Shown: piece by piece, positions 12,931 to 25,674 of the stretch | How positions within the stretch are numbered: the first letter of the stretch is position 1 | Layout of the letters: each line of letters opens with the position of its first letter | From: Silurus meridionalis | Taxonomy: Eukaryota; Chordata; Actinopteri; Siluriformes; Siluridae | Assembly (NCBI RefSeq): GCF_014805685.1 | Contig: NC_060892.1 | Location: 16,032,490 to 16,096,489, forward strand | Direction: 5' to 3' | DNA length: 64,000 nucleotides | Notes under the pieces: generated by a model | What the model was told of the DNA's origin: nothing | Seen by the model: the letters and a program-made list of their open reading frames with translations, nothing else | Database searches by the model: none | Position numbers and translations under genes: made by a program

Positions 12931-13465
12931 AAAAACACTGAACAGAATAATGCACTGTACTGCATCTACCCATCTCTGACATGGTTACTTTTTGAAGAAA
13001 CCTCCAATGTAATGCTGCTGTGCCTGACTTTGTCCCCTTTCCATTTTTTTCCCCACAAATTTCTGTCTAAAAATAAACAAACCTCTAACTTAATCATCAA
13101 TTTTACACAAATAGTATATTTAATAGCCATATTTTTATCTAATTAAAGACAAAATCATTTAAATGTGAAGCTGTTCTTGGACATTACAAACAAACAAAAA
13201 AAAAAAAATGTAAGACTACCATGCAAAAATAAACGTCTGTTTATTTAATACAAAAAGGTATTTACTATTCTACATCTTAAAATTCCAAGTGGCAGAATGC
13301 TAACATTACATTATTATTACTGCATGCTATTTTGGAAAGTAATTGCGCCTTTAATCTTAAAAACAACAGGAAGAAATGTAACATAACGACTTATTTTTTA
13401 AGTGATGCTGAATAACACAACTAAGCACAAAATAAAGTGTGTGTGTGTATATATAGATAAAATCA

Positions 13466-13549
<84 letters not shown>

Positions 13550-16500
13550 TGATTTTATTATCTTAAATGTGTGCAGATTATGATGTTTCAACATGGGGAA
13601 AATGATACACAACCACCCTGAGCAAAGGGACAAGATCTTTTTCAGTAGGAGTCCTTGTGTTCTTAATATGCTTGCAAAAAAACAATAAACGTAGGCTTTA
13701 AATATTTTTTCTTGATTGTATTAAAGGACAGTGAGCACTGTATATCAGACTGCACATTTTGCACTGCATCTTTTTATGCTCTTTTTGCTTTAAGCATCTG
13801 TTCCAGGAACAGGTTTTTGGCAGCAAGTGGATAGCCTGGTTTCCTTTCTGCCAATGTACGTCATGGGTCCATAGCAACAGATCAGAACTTGTGTCGTGAC
13901 TGTTTCTCTTGAACAAAATAAATGTTCAACAAGGGTATGCCACTACAAGTCTAACCTCAAAGAGCAAACAGTTGCCACAGTAAACACCACAGCAGGTCCA
14001 GACGTCAAGAGAAACCACGAGCAAGAAATGTAATTTATGGGTTTTAAGTGGAGACAGTTGGAAACTGGTTTCATCTCATGTATCCACTTTCCTAGGTCTG
14101 ATTAAAAAAAAAAAAGCACTGATTGATTTCTGATAGACAATAAATAAAATGTTGATAACACTGTCCTTAAGGGGTCCTTTCTGAATGGATATTTGGCTTT
14201 TAAATTTGTATGTTCTTTGAACAAATTCTTAGAAATCTGGTTATATAAAAGGTCTTATCGACCAACAGGCAGATTTCTTTGATCAAAAGCATATTTAGCT
14301 AGGAATTATTATTATTCTTTATTGAAAAACATCATGAAGAAAGCTTTCCACAACATGGATGCAAGTGAAACTGACATGACATGAGACAGTCTCATACATC
14401 ATGTCTAAAAAATTATAAAATTCCTACATGACATTTCCAATCTCTATGCAGAGCCATGTGGTCTACTGGTTTATCCAGAGATCCATCTCTAAATTATCTT
14501 TAGAGTCAAGAATCTGCAGTCACAATTTACTATCAGCCTTTGTGAAAATAACATTTTAATTCAACAACACAAGCAGGGAGTGATATGGGGAGGATTTTTT
14601 TCCAAGCAGGAAAATCCATTGTTTAGAGGATGTTGTTCTATTTAAAGCAATGCTACACAAGAAAAATAAAAACTACATGCAAACATATTTTTAAAAATCT
14701 GAAAAACTTGAATAAGGATGCATAAGAAGTCAGCATCAATACTTAATGCAAGGGACTTTAGTGAAACTGGATTAATTGACATAGGACTCAAATGGACTAC
14801 CCCATGTTTAGGAGCTGCTTTTAGAACTAAATTGTTTTGTAGATCTAAAATGTTTTTAAAAAAAATATTTATTGTGTTTTTTTTCAGTTTATTCACTACC
14901 AAACTTTTTGACCTTTCACTGTTCATTTTAAAGCATTATATTCCTTATGTCCTGTGTCTTTTTCTTCTGCCTTTTATTTTCATTGCACATTATGTAGTAT
15001 ATAGTCAAATATTTGTGGATGCTTGACTGTCACACCTGCTGTGTAAGTGCATGTTGAACGTCCGATTCCAGTTTAAGTCCCCTCTTTAATGTTATAATGA
15101 CCTGTACACTTCAGGGAAAACTTTCCACTAGATTTTGTTGTGTGGCTGTGTGGATTTCTATTTATTAAGGTACAAAAGTATTAGTTAGGTTAAGCATTGA
15201 TGTCAGGTGTGAAGGGCTGGAATGCAGTTGGGGTTCCAGTTAATCCATCAGTATGCAGATTGGGCACCTCACAACATAGTGCATCTTTAAAGTTCTCTGT
15301 GAAAACATCCCTACTTCTCTTTTCATTTTAAATAAATACAGCTTGTGCTTGAGAGAATGAAAAAGTTTAGATTTGGTGTTGTGGAAGATTTCAATACACA
15401 TTCCCTTTCTCTTGAAAAGGTGCCAAAATTTCTGGACTAGACTGTACTCCCAGTTATGGGACTCAAAAAACTTTTTCTCTCTCTGAGCTCAGTGGTCTGG
15501 GAACGAAAGCTTTCCCAGGGCAGCACTATGAGGACACACCGCACCACCCAAGCAGGACTAATCAGGGCTGCACACAAACCATCATTCACATCAGAGAATA
15601 TATGAAAATATTACACACTGACTGACGTGTGTGTTCGTGAAGGTTCTGAGTGACGACAACTTTGAGGCAACTTTACAAAAGCTGAGTAATATGGGAAATG
15701 AGTGTTAGACATTTCGTACTTTGATGATCTTCATCAGCCATAAAAGCAGTGAGAACCTTCCTGTGATAAAGTAAGACATTTCCCATGAGTCACCGGGTTC
15801 ATGAAACGTAATTTCTTTAACAGTGAAGTTTCTCAAGCTAGGTCAGTTTATTTGCTGAATGTGTAATGCATAAACATTTAAAAAAGGAGTGCAGAAAAAC
15901 AGCAAAGTGTAATGGGCATGATTGTGATAAAGCACTTTCTAAAAACCTTTGCAAGAAGCAAAACAACTTTACAGATGTGGAAAATACCAGAATTTTGAAT
16001 TATGATCTGATGACCGTTTATGCAGTCACCCAAATGCAAATGTGATTAATGAGTCATCATGAACCAACATTTTCATAGATGCAGATGGTCTGGCCTGCAT
16101 CGGAGACCCGGATTTCTCTTCAATATTCTCATTTCTCATTTCACATATTCTCTTTTATTTTTCCATGTTTAATCTGCTGTACTTTACAGGGTTAGTCCTG
16201 GCTCAATGACATAGTTATTATGTTATAACATTTTTCTGTCAATGGTAATTTTTGCATTGCTTTTTATTTATGCATTTTAGAGTTTAAGAATTGTTGTGCT
16301 ACGCATGCTATGGAGTTTGGCCAGGGGTCTGTGATAAAAAATTTTAAAATGTTGCAGTGTTGAAAAATTTTAACCAACATGATCAGAGTTTCTATATTTA
16401 GGGGACCAAGCACCAAAGTCAACTCGGATGTTCACAGTTAAAGGGCTTACTGGTTACAAAAAGGTTGCAAACCACTTCATTTATGTAAATGAATTACTTA

Positions 16501-16574
16501 AAATCAGAGACTAGAGATATTTAAAGAAGTTTGATTAGTGAAATGATATTGCTTGATTACAAAATGACAATGAA
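12931..16574. other. Intergenic sequence without recognised gene
   Basis: A/T-rich apart from the (AT)n palindrome at 13453-13557. The paired open frames at 14642-15026 have no family wording. Confidence 0.5.
13471..13545. repeat. (AT)n microsatellite inside an inverted repeat
   Basis: About 37 AT units. The unique flanks 'ataaaatcagttttata' and 'tataaaactgattttat' are reverse complements, so the whole of 13453-13557 is one palindrome. Confidence 0.95.
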
Positions 16575-19500
16575 AACGTCTCTAGGTTAATCCTAGTTCC
16601 CTGAGGGAACGAGACGCTGTGTCGGAACGTTTTGGGTACGCGACTGCGTTATCCATGAGTCTAATCAGTCAGAATTGAAGGCAGGCTGTCACTGGCAGGG
16701 TGACGTCACAACCAGGAAGTATAAATGGCCAAGCTTCAGCTTTTGTAACCGAGAAGGAAGTGCTGAAGGGAGGACGGAGGTGTGTCATAGAAACACAGCA
16801 TCTCATTCCCTTAGGGAACTAGGGTTACATACGTACCTAGAGACATTCCCTTACAGGAACTCGAGCTGTGTCGGAACACTTTGGGAACGAGAGTCCAAAA
16901 ACATCTCACCGACCAGTCCCTGACTTGTGTGAATGAGTACAGCTAGGTCGAAGGACAGAGGTTCCAGGAGTGGCACAGAGGTCAAAGTTGTAAAAAGGTC
17001 TTGGAGGGACACTCCGGAGGACCAAGCCTTGGAGGCTGCCACACTCCGGGTCCATAAAAAGATGCTATAGCGTAAATAGTCCATCTGCTTATGAGCAGGA
17101 AGGCCTCTCCTCAGAGGGCCGTAGCAGATAAACAATTGTTCCGACTTCCTCCAGGGACTAATCCAGCAGACATAGCAATCCAGTGCTCAGACCAGGCACA
17201 GCCGGTTCAATCTCTCCTGGTCTGGGGTCTGGAATGGAGGAGGATTGTATGCCTGGAGTCCGAGGGCACCTTGGGGACGTAACCCGCTCTAGGGTGCAGA
17301 AAGGCAATGGTCATGTCTGGAGTAAACTCCACAGAAAGGGTCTGTAAATCACCTACTATCCTCAGAGAGCAGATAGCCAGCAAGAATAGCTTGGGGTAGA
17401 ATCCCGGGATCTCCCCACGCATCTAAGGCAAGTAGACATCGCCATGTAACCTTGATCGTGCGGAGGGGATTGCCCTTCAGAGAGAACCCCGGTGCCCTCA
17501 GCCACCACTGAAGGGGTCTCATGTACAGGAGGCCAAGTGGAATGACATTGGACGCTGCTGCCTTGAGCCCGAGCAGTCTCTGGAACTGCCTGACAGTGAT
17601 TGACTGCCCTTCTCTGACATCCTGAAGGATGGACGCAATGCGGGCAGAAGAAAGCTGCACGCACATAGTCATCGAATCCCACATGACGCCGGGATAGGTG
17701 GTTCTCCGTGATGGAGAAAGCACACTCTTCCCAGCATTCAGCCGAAACCCCAGCTCCTTCCTGTGAGGGAGAACAACAACTTGATGCTGGACCACTAACT
17801 GCTCTGCTCGAGCTAATATTAACCAATTGTCAATATAATTGAGGATACAGATGCCCTAAAGTCTCAGGGGAGCCAGAGCCACATCGACACACTACATTAA
17901 GGTGCGGGGTGACAAGGCAAGGCCGAACAGAAGGACCCGATATTGGTACACTTTGACCCCAAAGGCAAACCTCAGGAACTTCCTGTGAGAAGGGAGGATG
18001 GGTACTTGAAAGTACCCATCCTTTAGATCTACCGTAACAAACCAATCCACAGATCTGATCTGAGACACAACCTGCTTGAGGCTCAGCATTTTGAACCGGA
18101 GCCTCATCAAAGAGCGGTTAAGCTGACATAGCTCTTGGATAGGACGCAACCTACCGTCCTTTTTGGGAACTATGAAGTACCAGCTGTAGAACCCAGACTC
18201 TCTGTCTGACTGAGGGACCACCTCGGTGGCCTTCTTCCTCAGGAGAGTGTCTACTTCTCGTTCCAGGACCAGAGCCTGCTCACTTCTCACCAGAGTGGGG
18301 GAGAGCCCATTGAACCGGAGCGGGTGAGACCCGAACTAAATCGCATGTGCAGGACCCACTGAGACACGTCTGGCAAAGCCATCCAGGCTGCCAGGTTTTC
18401 CCTTAAGGGTATCAGTCTCTTGAGACTGACCTCCAGTGTGTCTAGAGTCTGGGCAGTGTCCAGATGTGGCTCTAGAAAAGTGACCTCCTGGTCCGCACCG
18501 ATGCCAAGTGGAACCCAAGGAGGGAGCTTGTTGGAGCTGGCTGTGCCCTGAAAAACATTTTGTAGCAAAGTTAACAAACCAGGTAACTAAAGGGGCCGGA
18601 GGGAAACTAATACCGAAAGAACGCTCTCCGGTCATTACTCCACAGGTCAGGTCAGGACCTTTTGGCCAAAGCCCTCTTCCTGGAGATGACAGTCTCCAGA
18701 TCTGTCACCTCATGGGGCTTTGAACCAGGGCGAGGCGCGGGATCCCGCATAGGGGGAGAGCGTTTTGCGATGCACCGTCTCTGCACTTGGCGGTGCAAAG
18801 TGCTGGCATGAGAGTGGCGTGGAAGATACCGCTTGTCTCTTGGACTCCTGGAACTTGTCGACTACCAAATCGACTACCAAAGGGTCTCCCGTATCCAGCT
18901 CCCGCAGCAGGTCGGCTTGGTATGCCTGTAGCACCGACATGGTGTGCAGACATCAAGCGGCCTAACCTGCTGAGGTGTAAAACTTACCCACCAGCGCTGA
19001 GGTAGTGCGCAGAGGCTTGGTGGGTAATGTCGGGGGTTTAAGGGAGGATGCCATACCCAGGGAGAGATAGCATCTCTTAAACCCGTGGCATGACACCATA
19101 GCCATGATCCCTAAGCCCCAGGTTGTTGGAATAAACCGGACAAAAATGGCAAGCCCCGACACGCAGGCTGTGATGCCAAGAACAAAAGAGGCTCATTAAG
19201 CTTTCCCGTTTTTGTTTTTTTTAGGGAGGGGCTTTATGCTTACCGGCTGGCCAAGCTATATCCAGCTCATTTTTTATGATCGGGGGAAAAGACATCGCCG
19301 AGAGCCATGCCTGTGAAGCCGAACAAGAGCTGGACCAAGCAAAGGAGGAAGGAGAAAGGGGGAAGCCCATCTCCGAACCTTCTGCGAGATCCATGAGCAA
19401 ACACCAGGAACTGGAGCACCGCTCTGCCTCAGCGAGAGTGGGACCGGAACTGAAAGGAGTTGGGCGCCCTCCTCAAAGAGCGCCCCCCGGGAGCAAAGCA

Positions 19501-19620
19501 GCCACATATGGCAATCGGCTCTCGAGAGCCATATTCAGAGCATGGACAACGCAGTTGCGTTCCCAAATTGTTCCCAACGCAGCTCGAGTTCCTAAAGTTT
19601 AAATATGTACAGAGTTCCAC
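16575..19620 (-). mobile_element. DIRS1-like tyrosine-recombinase retrotransposon, copy 3, most complete
   Basis: On the minus strand, in order: Gag-type wording (VLQAYQADLLRELDTGDP near 18925-18880); reverse transcriptase at 17892-18290 (SWYFIVPKKDGRLRPIQE; FVTVDLKDGYFQVPI, motif A; LLFGLALSPRTLM), then ILNYIDNWLIL, where the usual catalytic YIDD reads YIDN; then KELGFRLNAGKSVL and QFQRLLGLKAAASNVIPLG to about 17500; then recombinase remnants to about 16870 (LFICYGPLRRGLPAHKQ, RSVAASKAWSSGVSLQDL). Frameshifts and stops are frequent. Terminal repeats with gttccctgagggaacgag/cggaacgttttggg wording are at 16577-16890, and matching wording is near 19548-19600. It cannot encode a working element. 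Confidence 0.88.
17892..18290 (-). pseudogene. DIRS1 reverse transcriptase fragment, copy 3
   Basis: The best-preserved frame of the element: 132 codons starting RSEQALVLEREVDTLLRKK. It carries VPKKDGRLRP and VDLKDGYFQ (motif A aspartate) and runs to LALSPRTLM, where the frame stops before motif C. The next segment in another register reads YIDN instead of YIDD. Confidence 0.8.
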
Positions 19621-19769
19621 CATAATTTAAAAATCACTGACTGATAAAGTTGATGTGTTGGAAATAGGAATGCTAGGCCAGTGTAGTGTAAGGATCTAAG
19701 CAACTTTGGCAATCTCAATGTTCTGCTGGGAAACTGCTGGTATCCTTGCATTTATGTGGATGTTACTCT

Positions 19770-20095
19770 GATACATACTCCCTATCTAAACACTGTTGCA
19801 GACCAAGTACACCCCTTCATAGCAACATTATTCATTAATGACAGTGGCTGCTTTCAACAGGATACTGCAGCATGCACATCCATAAAACAAAACATTTATC
19901 AAGAATGGTTTTAGGAACATCCTAATCCAATCAAGCATTTCCACCTCAAACTGAATATATTTAAATGATCTATTGCTAATGTTTTGGTGCCAGATACCAG
20001 AGCATACCATCAGATGTCTTGTGGAGTCCATCACAATGTGAGCTGTTTTGCTCACACAAGGTGATCCTACAGAGTATTAAACAGGTGGTTTAAAA
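19770..20095 (+). mobile_element. Tc1/mariner relic, same family as 2145-2590
   Basis: Shares 'cagaccaagtacaccccttc' and the following 'agcaacattatt' order with 2230-2310, then 'ttgctaatgttttggtgccag' wording and 'gatgtcttgtggagtccatc', and ends at 'aaacaggtggttt'. Frames are broken and the DDE motif is not readable. Confidence 0.65.
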
Positions 20096-21040
20096 CTACT
20101 TTTTATTTCTACAAAGAGAATAAGGCTCTCATCTGTATCTGAAGTTCACCTGGACGATATTAGTTAAATCAGTTGTACAGATTGTAAACAAGGGTTTGAA
20201 ACAATGGATAGCCCAAATGTGCAAAATACTAAGCTTAACAGCAAATCACTAGTCACAAAATGAGCAAGAATGAAACAAATGCACATTGTAGAATATTTAG
20301 CGTTACATAAAACACAAACTAACCAGGAAGCATTTTTCATTGACTCATCAACCATTTAAAGCCATCCATGTTAAACAGAACGATGAATGTCGAATGTTCT
20401 TTCTGTAAAAAAGCTGTTTAAAAGTTTATTTAAAACCTTAAATATATAAAGAAAAAAAAAGAAAAAAAAATATCTGAAAAAAAATATATCTGATACTAAT
20501 TAATATATCTATTTGTTTAATTCTTTCTTATATTGCCTAAGTTTGTGGGTTTGGCAATTTTTTATGCCCATATTTATGTATGATGCTACAGTACTTCACA
20601 TCCTTCAAGTTTTTTTTGTAATCCTCCAAATAGCTATACATAGTCACTATCATCACTATCATCGCTGGCTGACTACCAAAAGGCAATAAAATCTTTTTTT
20701 TTCTTTTTTAACATGATGCCTTTAAGGCAAACAAAATTCCAAGCCCCTGAAAAGAAAGTCAAGTTCTGAATCAGAGTATGTCCACTGTTAAGGGTCTCTA
20801 TTCTCATGTCATCTCCAATTTGTTCTAAGCAAGAAAGTGTGTCACCAAGGATGAAAAAAACTAAGTTTAACTACGTTTAACTGCTCAACACAAGGGGAAA
20901 TGATCACTCTCTATACATTAATTACTGTGCTAAAAGGAACTTATGCAACTCCTTTACAGGATTTTAACTTCTGCTTTCTGTACTGTGGGATACTATGAGA
21001 AGCAAGCCATGTCATTCTAACTGCTAGTAAAAACTCTAAA
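20096..21040. other. Intergenic sequence without recognised gene
   Basis: A/T-rich with A and T homopolymer runs; nothing assignable. Confidence 0.5.
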
Positions 21041-21091
21041 ACATGTTAGATTAGATTAGATTAGATTAGATTAGATTAGATTAGATTAGAT
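21041..21091. repeat. (TTAGA)n pentamer, LINE tail
   Basis: About ten pentamers forming the 3' tail of the minus-strand LINE. Confidence 0.9.
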
Positions 21092-21239
21092 TCAACTTTA
21101 TTGTCATTACACAAGTAAAAGGCAACGAAATGCAGTTTGGGTCTAACCAGAGTGCAATATCAGCAAGTGCAGGATATACAGTTTTTACATGATTTACATA
21201 AGTTAAATAGAATGGTAATATAGGACTATAAACAGTAAT

Positions 21240-21660
21240 TTACAAATGTATATGTACTATGAATATAGTATACAGATGAATATATATGTATTATGAACAT
21301 AATATACAGATGAATATATATGTACTATGAATATAATTACAGATGAATATATATGTACTGTGAATATAATTTACAGATGAATATGAATATATATGTACAC
21401 CAACCCCAGCCACTCTTAGTGTCGGTCCCAAGCCCGGATAAATGGGGAGGGTTGCGTTAGGAAGGGCATCCAGCGTAAAAACATGTGCCAAATCAAACTT
21501 GCAGATGATCCGCTGTGGCGACCACGATGGGAGAAGCCGAAAGAAAGATGAATATATATGTACTATGAACAATAATATACAGATGAATATATATGTACTA
21601 TGAACAATAATATACAGATGAATATATATGTACTGTGAACATGATATACAGATGCCTATT
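21240..21660. repeat. Tandem repeat of about 35 bases, split by an RTE tail
   Basis: Units of the form 'cagatgaatatatatgtact' followed by a variable 'atgaacataatata' part, about five before and three after the insertion at 21399-21548. It lies inside the 3' untranslated part of the minus-strand LINE. Confidence 0.85.
21399..21548 (+). mobile_element. RTE LINE 3' tail insertion
   Basis: Reads 'gttgcgttaggaagggcatc' then 'cagcgtaaaaacatgtgcca', then 'gatccgctgtggcgacc' and 'gggagaagccgaaagaaag', the typical 3' tail of fish RTE-type elements. Confidence 0.75.
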
Positions 21661-23870
21661 ACTATACACAGAGATTTACAGAAGGATGTGAACGGTGAAC
21701 ATAATATATTGCTATTACTATAAACAGAAAATGGGTATATATATAATGGTAGTTAGGTAATGGTGAGCAGCAATACACAGAGGAGCAGTGTGCAAATGAG
21801 CATAATTTTGTGTAAACAGTCCGTCCAATAACAAAGTGAGAGGTGAGAATTAAGCAAGTGTCCAAGTGAGCATAAGTTTTTGTGTAGACAGACATTAGCA
21901 ATATAACGAAGTGTGAGGTGTGGGGGGAAATGTGTTAGTGTATCAGCGAGGGGCAGAGTTCAGTAAAGAGACAGCTCTAGGAAAAAAGCTGTTCTTTAGT
22001 CGGCTGGTCCTGGTCCGGAGGCATCTGAAACGCCTGTCGGAGGGCAGCAGAGAGAACAGTCTATGGGCAGGATGAGAGGAGTCCTTAAGAATGCTGCGAG
22101 GTCGACACAGACAGTGTTTCTTTTGGATGTCCTCCATGGCTGGGAGTGGAGTCCCTGTGATGCGCTGTGCAGTTTTCACCACCCGCTGCAGTGCCTTGCG
22201 CTCTGCAACAGAGCAGCTTCCATACCAGACTGTGACACAGCTGGTCAGGATGCTTTCTATTGCACAGCGGTAGAAGTTCACCAGGATATCCGAGGAGAGC
22301 TGATTTTTCTTAAGTGTCCTCAGGAAAAAGAGGCCCTGGTGAGCCTTCTTGACCAGGCTGGAGGTGTTGATACCCCAGGACAGGTCCACCGAGATGTGGA
22401 TCCCCAGGAACTTGAAACTGGAGACGCGCTCAACAGCCATCCCATTGATGTGGGTGGTGTCATGTGTGCCTCTTGTCTCCTACCTGAAGTCCACAATGAG
22501 CTCCTTTGTCTTGGAGGTGTTAAGGAGCAGGTTATTGTTATTGCACCATGTGGCTAGGTGCTGGATCTCCTCCCTGTAGGCAGTCTCGTCATTGTTGGTG
22601 ATGAGACCGATCACGGTAGTGTCATCTGCAAACTTGATAATGGAGTTAGATCCATTCACAGGCCTGAAGTCAACAAACAGCATACGTACATAAGTATTCT
22701 TATTGTCCAAGTGTGTGAGCACAGAGTGCAGTGCCATGGAAACTGCATCTTCTGTTCTCCTTTTGCTGTGGTAGGCAAATTGGTGAGAGTCTAATGTGGA
22801 CCAGCCACTCAAAGCACTTCATGACAATGGGTGTCAGTGCTACAGGGCGGTAGCCGTTCAGGCACGTTGGGTTGGAGTGTTTTGGCACTGGCACAATAGA
22901 GGTGCATTTAAAGCAAGTGGGAACAGCTGCTTGGGCAAGAGACAGGTTGAAGATGTCAGTAAAGACCCCAGCGAGCTGCTCAGCACATGCCCTGAGTACG
23001 CGTCCAGGGATGTTGTCTGGTCCAGCGGCTTTGTGTGCGCTCAGTGCATTGCAGACATCTGTGGAGGAGAGTGTGATTGGAGAGTGATCAGCTGAGAGTT
23101 TAAGCTTGGTGGCAGTTTCTTTGTTGTCTCTCTCAAAGCGAGCATAAAAGTCATTAAGCTCATTCAAGAAGAGGACATCAGTGGCAGATGGAGTGAGAGG
23201 ATTTGTAATCACTGGTGGCCTGGATGCCTTGCCACATGCGTCGAGGGTCAGAGTTGGAAAAATGCTCCTCTATCTTTTGCTTGTAGCAGTGCTTGGCCTC
23301 TTTGATGCCCCTCTTCAGGTTAGCTCTGGATGTGCTGTAGGCCTGAGCGTCACCTGACCTGAAGGCAGTAGTGCGTGCCTTCAGCAGGAGGTGCACCTCC
23401 TTGTTCATCCATGGCTTCTGATTTGGGTATGTGCTGATCTGTTTCTCAGTAGTAACACTGTCTATGGTGGAACTGATGTAATCCAGTACAGAGGAGGTGT
23501 AGCAGTCGATGTCTGTGTGAGTGTCACTGGTGGCCTGAGAAGCAAATGTACTCCAGTCTGTGTGTAAAAACCTTTCCTGAAGTGTGAAATCTGCCTCTGC
23601 GGGCCACACCTTGATGGTTCTTACTGATGGATTCACCTGATTGATGAGGGGTGCATATTTGGGGTGAGAAACAAAGAAAGGTGACCTGACTGTCCCAGGT
23701 GGGGGAGGGGGGTCGCAATGTAAGCTCCAGCCATGTTTGGGTATACATGGTCTAATGTTTTGTTCCCTCTGGTGTGACATGAAACGTGCTGATTAAATTT
23801 TGGGAGCATTGCCTTTAAGTTTGAGTGAGTAAAATCCACCGCCTTTTGGTCTTACCGGAGCCATCTAATG

Positions 23871-24249
23871 TCCTATCTGCCCGGGGTGTGTGTCATCATG
23901 GGATGTCTGTATCTGAGTCTTACCTGATTTCCAGATGATCACAAGTTTGAATCCTGATGGTGACGCATCAGTATGTGGGAGTCTGAAGAGCAAAACTGGC
24001 CATGTTCCTAAAGTAGAATTAATGGAATTAATCACTTTTGCTTGTCAATCGTACACTCTGTGTCTGTAAGCTAATGCTGAAGAGGGCAGGATTTCTGCAT
24101 GTGTTACACTGAGATGTGGCATACCATAAAAACTTTGAAATTATGTAAGTTTTTTAGGTGTTTAAGAGGAAGAACATTGTTAGCCTTTTTGCTCCCTGTT
24201 GGTGAGTAATAAAGTTTAAAAATACAACATATTCAATCTCTAATGTAAT
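23871..24249. other. Intergenic sequence without recognised gene
   Basis: No repeat or coding wording recognised. Confidence 0.4.
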
Positions 24250-24490
24250 TTATATATAGTAATTAGGGGTGTCAAATCTAATTTGTTAATAACTCATTAA
24301 CACAAATTAATTTTAACGGCACAAATTTTATGAACGTATGATTAAGGCGACGCGTATTTCTGTCTTACCATTTTTATTAAAAATATAAATGAATAAATAT
24401 AAAAGAGCTCTATGTTGAGATTGGTTTCACTAATAAACATACATTTGCATAAAGCATCCATATTTGTCCATAGCTATGTTGATGAACAGT
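24250..24490. mobile_element. hAT-like MITE fragment
   Basis: Starts 'ggggtgtcaaatctaatttg' and ends with 'ggtttcactaataaacatac', 'gcataaagcatcc' wording shared with 1-100 and 57920-57990. Confidence 0.55.
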
Positions 24491-24522
24491 GGTTCCCAAC
24501 ACCCAGGCCACAGACCTATCTG

Positions 24523-24543
24523 GATCGATCGATCGATCGATCG

Positions 24544-24605
<62 letters not shown>
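24523..24605. repeat. (GATC)n then (TCTA)n microsatellite
   Basis: About five GATC units followed by about fifteen TCTA units, continuing as imperfect repeats to about 24650. Confidence 0.95.
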
Positions 24606-24649
24606 TATTTTATCTATTCATCTTTCTGCCCATCTATCCATTTATCAAT

Positions 24650-25674
24650 CCAGAATCTGCATCTGATTTCAAGGAAAGTTCAAGGATACATTGAACGATA
24701 TCTGGATGGTCCTGAAGGTTCCCATGTAGTTCTCTGACTCATTTTATTCTTTTTAAAGAAGAGTGGAGGAGGATCTGATCTTTTATTAACCCTCACACTA
24801 TTTCACTCAACCTTTCTATGGCCTCCTACAAACTTTTCTCTTTTAGTTCCTTCATACACACAGTTTATCCACAGCAAATCCTGCTCACTAAATAACTCAA
24901 AATTCAAATGGCCTTATGTTAATTCATCATCTAAATTTATTACTGCATCCTGGATTTTATTTTTGTATTAGCATTATGGTTTTACCTTCCCAACACATGT
25001 TCAGCCAAAATGCATACAAAATACGAACTCCCTCCCAGAAGAAAATCCAAACATAACTCACTAAATGTCTTCTGCACAACACAACACACGTGTGGCTTTG
25101 TTCTTCTTTACAGTTCAGGATATTGGCTTCTGTTTCACAACAGTTTTATCTTGAACGATATCCATTTTCCTGTATAACACAGTTATGAAATAATATTTCA
25201 AGCCAAAAAATGTTTGTCTGGTTTCTTTTGCAAAAAAATGGTTTTGAGGTTAAGACAGAAATGATGGTAGAGAGCAAACCTTTTTTCCACTATATGATAC
25301 AATGAATGAGTCATTTTTTTTTCCTCATTGAGTGTCATGGATTTAGATTTACTGAGCGTGGTCCAAAATGAAGAAACAGATTGTGTTTGGATTAGGTTTG
25401 AGGGTTGGATTGAAATAAGGGGTCATCAAATAAAACTATTGGGTCTTGTAACAGATTATTAGTTTAAGAACAAAACCCTATTCATAAACGATAATGTTTT
25501 AAAATATATTGTTCTTGTCAAATTTTGTCAATTCAACTGAATTTATATAGAGAGCATTTTGTTAAATTAGTCAGTGTAAGGGTGAAGGATAGATCAAATA
25601 GGCCAGTTGATAGAAATGATTTCATGCTCCCATGTAAAAAGTATTTTTAGCATTTTAAAAATAGAAAAATACAG
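24650..25674. other. Intergenic sequence without recognised gene
   Basis: A/T-rich; no assignable wording. Confidence 0.45.

Larger units (their letters stand above)
21041..23870 (-). mobile_element. L2/CR1-type LINE, damaged, with (TCTAA)n tail
   Basis: On the minus strand: the end of the endonuclease (VSCHTRGNKTLDHVYPN near 23780; HLGQSGHLSLF), the connector (PNQKPWMNKEVHLLLKA; ANLKRGIKEAKHCYKQKIEE; SDPRRMWQGIQA), and reverse transcriptase ([53 protein letters not shown] with motif C FADD). The C-terminal part follows (SSFKFLGIHISVDLSW; NFYRCAIESILTSCVTVWYG; SLLPSDRRFRCLRTRTSRL). Between LFVDF and [12 protein letters not shown] about a hundred residues of the RT are missing (near 22670). 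The 3' end is the typical 'tgacaataaagttgaatct' followed by (TCTAA)n at 21091-21041. At least two frame breaks make it inactive. Confidence 0.88.

Noticed and set aside
22063..23095. Plus-strand frames opposite the L2/CR1 LINE
   Set aside because: Shadows; the minus strand carries reverse-transcriptase motifs.
24412..24737. Three overlapping LSIYLSIY frames, and the similar one at 50157-50390
   Set aside because: Translations of tetranucleotide repeats in every frame.
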